From contig NZ_BLRH01000029.1 in assembly GCF_025996515.1 (NCBI RefSeq), positions 434,001 to 498,000 on the forward strand: a stretch of DNA of 64,000 nucleotides, written 5' to 3'. A program made the position numbers and the translations under genes. The notes under the pieces are model-generated. The model was not told the DNA's origin. It did no database searches and saw only the letters and a list, made by a program, of their open reading frames with translations. Of this stretch, positions 58,721-64,000 are shown piece after piece (the stretch's first letter is position 1; each line of letters opens with the position of its first letter). Source of the DNA: Rhizohabitans arisaemae (GTDB taxonomy: Bacteria > Actinomycetota > Actinomycetes > Streptosporangiales > Streptosporangiaceae).

Positions 58721-59719
58721 TCAGCCTCCGCATGCCTCGTAGCCGAAGACGTTGTCGCGGAACTTGTAGCGTTCGCGCGTCGTGATCTTCCCGGTGGTGA
58801 GGTTGATCTCGAGGACGCGGATGGGACTTGGCGTGGTCGGCCCTTCCTCTTCGAGGTACACGGTCAGCTCATCGGCGGTGATCCAGTCGGCTATGAAGAC
58901 CAGCTGGAGACGACCGCTGTAAAAGATACCCATCTTGACCTTGACGTTCCTGACGATCTCACCCGTGATCAGGTCGATGATCTCGACGGAGCCTCCCCCG
59001 GTGTTCGTGGTGAGATGCGCTACTGTGTGGCCGTCGGTGCCAAGTGCGTACGGAACATAGCTGTAGGCGGTCGGCTCGTCATCGCTTTTCAGCGTCGCGC
59101 GTGCGAGTAACTCGCCGCGCAGTGAGTAGGAGGTCAACTCCAGCCGCTCGTCCTTGAGCGGTTTCACGGTCAGGACCTCGTTGCCGTCGCCGCTGAATCC
59201 TTCGATCGTGGCCTCCCACGGGAGCTCGGCCAGCTTGACGCCCCGGTTGACGTCGAAGATCTGGTTGTCGATCGCCAGGTAGGTGCCGTCGAGCGACAGT
59301 CGGAGGGTGACATCGTCCCCCCGTGTGGGCAGTGACTTCCTCGGCATGACGTGCACGTCACCGCCCAGGTCTCTGACGACGATGCGGTGGTCGGCGGCGC
59401 GGATGTAGGCCACCTGCCGACCCTGTCCGCTGATCGCCATCGCGGCCATCCGTTCCAGGATCGGCTTGCCGCGCTTGTCACGCGGGTGGACCTGGGCATC
59501 GGCGAGAGTTATCCGCTTGCCATTACGCAAGGAAAGCCGCCAGGGCCCGCATGCGTGCTGGGTGAGGACCTTGCAGCGGTCGAGCGTGGCGTGACGGATG
59601 GTGTTCTTTGTGTGGGGGCGGGTTTCCGCCCGCGTGGTGAGGGGTGTCGCGACGGTCGCGACAAGGGTGAGTGCCACCGTGGTGAGAACGGTGGCCAGGC
59701 GATCGAAGATCTTTTCCAT
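58721..59719 (-). CDS. Secreted beta-propeller-like protein, paralog B
   Basis: 332 residues from the ATG at 59719 with a GGGAGG site. It has the same signal peptide and N-terminus as paralog A (only T2E and H34R differ in the first 61 residues) and nearly the same C-terminal 38 residues (SPIRVLEINLTTGKITTRER). The middle (residues about 65-290) is much more divergent and has lost a 14-residue segment. The frame is intact, so the copy is probably functional and may recognise a different target. Confidence 0.75.
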   Translation of the reverse strand: MEKIFDRLATVLTTVALTLVATVATPLTTRAETRPHTKNTIRHATLDRCKVLTQHACGPWRLSLRNGKRITLADAQVHPRDKRGKPILERMAAMAISGQGRQVAYIRAADHRIVVRDLGGDVHVMPRKSLPTRGDDVTLRLSLDGTYLAIDNQIFDVNRGVKLAELPWEATIEGFSGDGNEVLTVKPLKDERLELTSYSLRGELLARATLKSDDEPTAYSYVPYALGTDGHTVAHLTTNTGGGSVEIIDLITGEIVRNVKVKMGIFYSGRLQLVFIADWITADELTVYLEEEGPTTPSPIRVLEINLTTGKITTRERYKFRDNVFGYEACGG

Positions 59720-60355
59720 GGTGCCTCCCTGCACGCTTTGATGCGAACGGAGGGCTATTTGTTCGGCCCAAAAATCGGCGAGTCACGGCCTGTCGGATGC
59801 TGCCGGGCAATGTGGAGCCAGAGCCGATGCCTTTTGGTTTGGTATGGCAATCTCAGTGCTTATTCAGCTGCTTCTGTCCTCTTTGGGAGTGCTGTTTAGT
59901 GTTGAGGCTGAGCGCAAGTGGCCCCAGGTCCGCTGATAGAGGAGGTGCGGGCTGCGTGCGGCCAGTCGGGGTCGCCGCCTTCCCCGGCTCGCTCGCTGGA
60001 TTCTTCGAAGCCCGGGGGCCGCCGCCCCGGGCTGTATCAGACAGTCGTGAGACTATTTTTGGTAGGGCCGAAAAGGGAGATCAAGATCCGGCTGGGGATC
60101 GGGCGGACGTGCCAGGGGTTCCCTTGTCGCGTCGTCGATGGAAAATGTCTCACCTTTAGCTGACATATCGGATTTGTCGAATTGGTGTTTCGGATTAATA
60201 CCCTCAGATGTGGCCAATTTCGCATGGTTCATTAATGGCGATGATTGGTCGAGCTGCTGACTCCCGGGCCCGGTTCCAATAACGTTCATTGAGTAATGCG
60301 GATATCCCGATTCGGTAAACGGGATTTGCGTGGCCGACCCTGGAGGTGGGCATCG
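59720..60355. other. Upstream region of paralog B and leader of the sulfotransferase
   Basis: Up to 60181 this is the unit-B copy of the paralog upstream region, with a hairpin at 60009-60033. From 60182 to 60300 the DNA is relatively AT-rich and unique, a likely promoter for the sulfotransferase genes. A small dyad ATCCCG...CGGGAT lies at 60304-60325. Confidence 0.55.
60009..60033. terminator. Hairpin conserved with compensatory changes (unit B)
   Basis: AGCCCGGGG (60009-60017) and CCCCGGGCT (60025-60033) form a 9-bp stem with a 7-base loop at the position equivalent to 57961-57982. Bases in both arms differ from unit A in a paired way, so selection on pairing is plausible. Confidence 0.5.
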
Positions 60356-61297
60356 ATGGACGCTGGTCGGGTCGTGTTCCTCGGCGGGCTGGGGCGGAGC
60401 GGCACCACGTTGCTGGAGCGCCTCCTCGCCCAGTTGCCCGGGGTGGTGGCACTGGGCGAGGTGGTCCACCTCTGGGAGCGGGGGTTGCGGCGGAACGAGC
60501 CGTGCGGCTGTGGTGTGGCGTTTCTGGATTGCCAATTCTGGCGAAATGTCGGAGATCGGGCTTTCGGCGGCTGGGATCGGCTGGACGTCGCGGAAATCCT
60601 CCGGCGAAAACGGCGGGTGGATCGCATCCGCAGGATTCCCTGGCTGGCCTGCGCGGCGGTTCCGGCTGCCCGGATCGGCGGCCGACGGTCCGCCGTGGCC
60701 GACTACGCCCACTTATATCTCCGGCTATACGCAGCGGCCTCCGCGGTGAGCGGCCGTCCCGTGGTGATCGACTCCAGCAAGCACGCCTCACTCGCCTTCT
60801 GCCTGCGCACCGCCGATCCGGCCTTCCGGGTGGCGCACGTCGTCCGGGACAGCCGGGGCGTCGCCCACTCCTGGGCCAAGCGCGTCGAACGCCCGGAGGA
60901 CGGCGCCCCGATGACCCGGTGGCCGCCGCTCCGCACCGGGATCCACTGGCTCGTCGAGAACCTCGCCTTCGAGCTGCTCTCCCGCCGAGGTGTGCCGGTG
61001 ACGCCCGTCCGGTACGAGGAGCTCCTCCGTGCTCCCCGTGCCACGCTGGCACACCTCGCAGGGAAACTCGGACTCCGGTGCGACGACGGGGCCCTGGACT
61101 TCGTCGGCACCGGCCACGCCGAGCTCTCCGTCGCCCACACCGTCTCCGGCAATCCGCTGCGCTTCCGCACCGGCCGGGTCGATCTCCGCTCCGATCAGGC
61201 GTGGCGGAGCCGGCTGCCCCGCCTTCAGCGGGCGACGGTCACCGTGCTGACCTGGCCGCTGCTCAGCCGGTACGGCTACCGCGGGAGCCCACTGTGA
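60356..61297 (+). CDS. PAPS-dependent sulfotransferase
   Basis: 313 residues from the ATG at 60356 with a GGAGGTGGG site. The PAPS 5'-phosphosulfate loop is GGLGRSGTTLLERLLAQLPG (residues about 10-29), and the 3'-phosphate region is VAHVVRDSRGVAHSWAKRVE. DSSKHASLAFCLR and VRYEELLRAPRATL are also typical of Sulfotransfer_3-type enzymes. It transfers sulfate from PAPS to a hydroxyl, probably on the glycan made by this locus. Its stop overlaps the GT2 start (GTGA). Confidence 0.85.
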   Translation: MDAGRVVFLGGLGRSGTTLLERLLAQLPGVVALGEVVHLWERGLRRNEPCGCGVAFLDCQFWRNVGDRAFGGWDRLDVAEILRRKRRVDRIRRIPWLACAAVPAARIGGRRSAVADYAHLYLRLYAAASAVSGRPVVIDSSKHASLAFCLRTADPAFRVAHVVRDSRGVAHSWAKRVERPEDGAPMTRWPPLRTGIHWLVENLAFELLSRRGVPVTPVRYEELLRAPRATLAHLAGKLGLRCDDGALDFVGTGHAELSVAHTVSGNPLRFRTGRVDLRSDQAWRSRLPRLQRATVTVLTWPLLSRYGYRGSPL

Positions 61298-62187
61298 CCT
61301 GGCCGGCCGTCGGTGTGGTGGTGCCGACCCGGGGAAACCGGCCCGAGCTGCTCCGCCGTACCCTAGACGCGATCTCGGCGCAGGACTACCCCGGTCCGGT
61401 ACGGACCCTGGTCGTCGCGGATCGGGGCCATCCGGGGACGGTCCCGGCCGAGGTGATCGAGAACCGGCGGTCCCCCGGCCTGCCCGGCGCGCGGAACACG
61501 GGGATCCTGGCCCTCGGCACCGAGCTGGTGGCTTTCTGCGACGACGACGACGCCTGGCTTCCCGGGAAGCTGACCGCGCAGGTCAGGGCGTTACGGGCGG
61601 CCCATGGGGCGGAGTTCGCCAGCTGCTCGATCACCGTCGAGTCGGCGGGTCGCTCCGTCCACCGGCTGGCGGGCCGGGCCGAGGTGACCCACGCCGACCT
61701 GCTCCGCTCCCGCATGGTCATGGTTCACTCCTCGACGTTTCTCATCGACCGGCAGGCCCTCATCCACCGGATCGGGCTGCCGGACGAGTCGATTCCGGCC
61801 GGTCAGAACGAGGACTGGGATCTGGCGTTGCGTGCCGCGAAGCGGCATCCGATCACCCATGTGGACGTGCCGCTGGTCCGGGTGACCTGGGGCCGGACCT
61901 CGATGTTCGCCCAGGTCTGGCAGGACCGCATCGCGGGGCTGGAGTGGATGCTGCGGTGCCACCCGGAGCTGAGCGGGAGCCGGGCCGGCGCCGCGCGCGT
62001 CTACGGCCAGCTGGCGTTCCACAATGCGGCGCTCCGGCGCCGCCGAGCCGCGATCCGATGGGCCTGGCGCGCTCTCACCACCAATGCCACCGAACGCCGG
62101 GTGCCGATCGCGCTCGCCGTCGCTCTCGGCGTGATCCCGGCGTCGACCGTCTTGCGGATGTCGCACATGTGGGGGCGAGGGATCTAG
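61294..62187 (+). CDS. Family 2 glycosyltransferase
   Basis: 297 residues from the GTG at 61294, coupled to the sulfotransferase by a 4-bp overlap. GT-A motifs: VGVVVPTRGNRPELLRRTLD, SPGLPGARNTGILALG, VAFCDDDDAWLPGKL (metal-binding acidic cluster) and GQNEDWDLALRAAKR (catalytic ED). It has no TM region. It adds a sugar to the growing lipid-linked glycan in the cytosol. The next gene starts two bases after its stop. Confidence 0.88.
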   Translation: MTWPAVGVVVPTRGNRPELLRRTLDAISAQDYPGPVRTLVVADRGHPGTVPAEVIENRRSPGLPGARNTGILALGTELVAFCDDDDAWLPGKLTAQVRALRAAHGAEFASCSITVESAGRSVHRLAGRAEVTHADLLRSRMVMVHSSTFLIDRQALIHRIGLPDESIPAGQNEDWDLALRAAKRHPITHVDVPLVRVTWGRTSMFAQVWQDRIAGLEWMLRCHPELSGSRAGAARVYGQLAFHNAALRRRRAAIRWAWRALTTNATERRVPIALAVALGVIPASTVLRMSHMWGRGI

Positions 62188-62189
62188 CC

Positions 62190-62966
62190 ATGGCAGCGGA
62201 GAGATCAGACCGGGTACGGATCGCCGGGATCGCCCTGGACGCGATGACGGAATACGACGTCGTCGAACACCTGGTCGCCGCGGTGCGGGGCGGGCGGGGA
62301 GGCCATATCGTCACCCCCAACGTCGACATCTGCCGGAGGGCGCGACGCGACGCGCGCCTCGGCGAGCTGCTCGCCCGGGCGGACATCGCCGTTCCCGACG
62401 GGATGCCGCTCGTCTGGGCCGCCCGGCTTGGCGGGCAGCCGCTGCCAGAACGGGTCACCGGGTCCGCGTTGATCTGGTCCCTCAGCGCGGCCGCGGCGGG
62501 GAACGGCCTCTCCGTCTACCTGCTCGGGGGCGCGCCCGGGGTTCCCGAACAGGCGGCCCGGGCCTTGGCGGCGAGACATCCCGGATTGGTCGTCGCCGGG
62601 GTCCACGCCCCTCCGTTCGGCTTCGACCGGATCGGTGCGGAGGGGATCGAGGAGGTCCGGGGCCGCCTGCTGGAGGCCCGGCCGGACATCGTCTTCGTGG
62701 GGCTCGGCTTCCCCCGGCAGGATCTCTTGATCGACCGCCTCCGGCCGGTGCTGCCCAAGGCCTGGTTCCTCGGCTGCGGGTCCGCGATCTCCTTCGCCGC
62801 GGGAGAGGTACGGCGTGCGCCGCTCTGGATGCAGCAGGCCGGCCTCGAGTGGTTGTGGCGGCTCGGCAGCGAGCCGCGTCGCCTGGCCCGCCGCTACCTC
62901 GTCGACGACCTGCCCTTCGCGGTGCACCTGCTCGCCACAAGCTGGCTGGCCCGCCTGACCCGGTAA
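62190..62966 (+). CDS. WecG/TagA/CpsF family glycosyltransferase
   Basis: 258 residues. Family motifs: GIALDAMTEYDVVEHLVAAV, HIVTPNVDICRRARRD, IAVPDGMPLVWAARLGG (conserved PDG), VYLLGGAPGVPEQAARAL and FVGLGFPRQDLLIDRLRPVL. A C-terminal basic amphipathic region (GLEWLWRLGSEPRRLARRYL) attaches it to the membrane. These enzymes add ManNAc or ManNAcA to GlcNAc-PP-undecaprenol, the second step of polymer assembly after the sugar transferase at 51.9 kb. It is probably co-transcribed with the two genes before it. Confidence 0.92.
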   Translation: MAAERSDRVRIAGIALDAMTEYDVVEHLVAAVRGGRGGHIVTPNVDICRRARRDARLGELLARADIAVPDGMPLVWAARLGGQPLPERVTGSALIWSLSAAAAGNGLSVYLLGGAPGVPEQAARALAARHPGLVVAGVHAPPFGFDRIGAEGIEEVRGRLLEARPDIVFVGLGFPRQDLLIDRLRPVLPKAWFLGCGSAISFAAGEVRRAPLWMQQAGLEWLWRLGSEPRRLARRYLVDDLPFAVHLLATSWLARLTR

Positions 62967-63060
62967 GCCCGAAGCGGGTTCTCTGCTGCGCCGGCCCGGC
63001 TTTCGCGGTGCACCTGCTGGTCGCGAGTCGGCCGACCCGCTTGTCACGGCAAGCGGGTTC
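62916..63060 (+). repeat. Imperfect direct repeat of the WecG 3' end
   Basis: The last codons and following bases of the glycosyltransferase gene (62916-62980: FAVHLLATSWLARLTR then an AAGCGGGTTC motif) recur imperfectly at 63002-63060 (FAVHLLVASRPTRLSR, then AAGCGGGTTC). The second copy is outside the gene. Confidence 0.6.
63036..63057. terminator. Terminator between convergent glycosyltransferase and sulfotransferase
   Basis: CCCGCTTG and CAAGCGGG form an 8-bp stem with a 6-base loop, just before the stop of the convergent sulfotransferase gene at 63070. Confidence 0.6.
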
Positions 63061-63069
63061 GCCAGTCCT

Positions 63070-63981
63070 TCAGCGGGGGGTGGTGAGGCGGGTGCCGGTC
63101 AGCTCCTGGATTCTGGTGATTTCCTCGGTGCTGAGGCGGTTCAGGTACGAGGTGAGGGTGAGGTTGGCGTTCATCGGGCGGAACGCCGTACGGGACAGTC
63201 CGTGCCAGGCGAACGGGCGCCGGTCGCCGTCACCGGAGCACGCGGCCGCGATCCGGGCGCGGGCCCGTGCCGTCCATTCCAGACCGCACCAGTCGTAGAG
63301 ATCCCGGAAGCCTTCGAGGGGGGCGCGGACCAGGTCCTCGTAGCGGACCAGGCGGACCCCGGGGATCGGCCGGACCACCGCCCGCGCCGTCCGCCACAGC
63401 AGGGCGGCCTTGGCGATCCGGTCCTGGGATCCGACGTGGGCCCGCAGCTCAGGTGCCCAGGGGCCGAGCAGGTCGCGGACGAGCAGCGGCTGCTCCAGGA
63501 GCTCGTGGAAGTAGACCGTCCAGCCGAGCCGCTGCCAGCTTCCGACGAAGGCCACCGGGTTGCGGATGAGGACGACCACCCGGCAGCCCAGCCGTTCGGT
63601 GAACCACCGGGTGGAGAAGAGGGCGAACGGGTCGTCCAGGAGTGCCTGGCGGCCGCGGAGGCGTCCGGTGAGGAACGCGGTCCCGTCCCGCAGGGACCGG
63701 GCGAGGGCGCCGGGTGACCGGTTCCGCCGGAGGTCGGCGCGGAGCCCGTACCGGAGTGCGAGGGTCCGCTGGAAGGCGGGGAGCCAGAGTTCGTCGTTGT
63801 CATCGCAGATGTACTGGAATCGGTGGGTCACCGAGGCGTTGAGCACGCCGGGACGGCGGCCGGGGGGATGCTGGGGGTTGAGCGGTTCGTTGACGTAGAC
63901 GAGCCGTCCGCCGGCGTGGAGCATTCTGCCCACCCAGCTTGTCCCGCTTCGGGGGAGTCCGGTGACCAGGATCGGGCTCAT
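63070..63981 (-). CDS. Second sulfotransferase family protein
   Basis: 303 residues. The PAPS loop is at the very start (ILVTGLPRSGTSWVGRMLHA), and the 3'-phosphate region is VVVLIRNPVAFVGSWQRLGW. YFHELLEQPLLVRDLLGPW and VRLVRYEDLVRAPLEGFRDL follow the Sulfotransfer_3 plan. It shares little with the first sulfotransferase and may modify another position or acceptor. It is transcribed toward the WecG gene; the upstream end is at the window edge, so more cluster genes probably lie to the right. Confidence 0.85.
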   Translation of the reverse strand: MSPILVTGLPRSGTSWVGRMLHAGGRLVYVNEPLNPQHPPGRRPGVLNASVTHRFQYICDDNDELWLPAFQRTLALRYGLRADLRRNRSPGALARSLRDGTAFLTGRLRGRQALLDDPFALFSTRWFTERLGCRVVVLIRNPVAFVGSWQRLGWTVYFHELLEQPLLVRDLLGPWAPELRAHVGSQDRIAKAALLWRTARAVVRPIPGVRLVRYEDLVRAPLEGFRDLYDWCGLEWTARARARIAAACSGDGDRRPFAWHGLSRTAFRPMNANLTLTSYLNRLSTEEITRIQELTGTRLTTPR

Positions 63982-64000
63982 CGCGGCTCCGTGGGCCGGA

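Larger units (their letters stand above)
58136..60181. repeat. Tandem duplication unit B (2,046 bp)
   Basis: This is the second, head-to-tail copy of unit A, shorter by 474 bp. The loss is mainly the cysN 3' end and part of the following spacer, with the break at 58515. It carries the cysN fragment, paralog B and the shared upstream region. Confidence 0.85.

Noticed and set aside
61255-61293. GT2 gene beginning inside the sulfotransferase at 60346
   Set aside because: The upstream part of that frame is a shadow of the sulfotransferase. The GT2 fold starts with VGVVVPTRG right after the GTG at 61294.

Overview
The window is high-GC DNA with frequent GTG starts and one TTG start. Its gene neighbourhoods are typical of filamentous Actinobacteria: a 5-FTHF cyclo-ligase / galU / moeA-moaC-mog / GNAT / sepX(glpR) block, a tatD-rsmA-ispE-ABC-F block, and a glmU-prs-rplY-pth block. 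Together with a subtilisin-inhibitor (SSI) gene, this suggests a spore-forming or mycelial actinomycete, plausibly Streptosporangiaceae. The family assignment is inferred from gene order and style, not from a database comparison.

Layout. 1-4.4 kb: accessory genes (the N-terminus of a secreted, possibly sortase-related protein, a ricin-type lectin, SMI1/KNR4 plus NUDIX, a lipoprotein, tRNA-Arg). 4.5-12.4 kb: cell envelope and transport (VanY-like peptidase, lipoprotein related to N,N-dimethylformamidase, MscL, SAF protein, MTA phosphorylase, FmdB protein, K+/H+ antiporter, LCP ligase). 12.3-17.6 kb: conserved galU/molybdopterin/sepX block ending at tRNA-Ala. 17.7-20.5 kb: a scarred island with a 61-bp perfect direct repeat that starts at the tRNA 3' end, two IS256-type transposase remnants, an ECF sigma/membrane-partner pair, a two-repeat one-spacer CRISPR relic and a frameshifted HIT-hydrolase fragment. 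20.5-34.5 kb: mixed regulators and enzymes (VOC, TipA-like MerR, site-2 protease, NarL-type two-component system, cold-shock protein, SSI inhibitor, PhzF, protein O-mannosyltransferase, RsmI) plus a 1.4-kb gene-poor, partly AT-rich stretch. 34.7-39.2 kb: two paralogous GT-C membrane glycosyltransferases flanking a membrane-anchored GT2. 39.3-51.6 kb: conserved housekeeping genes, MarR, a TetR next to a fatty-acid desaturase with a palindromic operator, tRNA-Gln, glmU, prs, rplY, pth.

51.8-64 kb looks like a sulfated cell-surface glycan locus. A polyprenyl-phosphate sugar-1-phosphate transferase is followed by cysQ, cysD and cysN (sulfate activation and PAP removal), a PAPS-dependent sulfotransferase, a GT2, a WecG/TagA glycosyltransferase and a second sulfotransferase. 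It is interrupted by a 2.5-kb head-to-tail tandem duplication. The second copy carries an internal fragment of cysN, and each copy carries one of two paralogous secreted beta-propeller-like genes on the opposite strand. No APS kinase (cysC) is visible, so the cluster probably continues beyond the right edge or relies on a kinase encoded elsewhere.

The strongest candidates for something undescribed are this sulfation locus with its mosaic secreted paralogs and a compensatory-mutated hairpin, and the CRISPR/IS/pseudogene scar next to tRNA-Ala.
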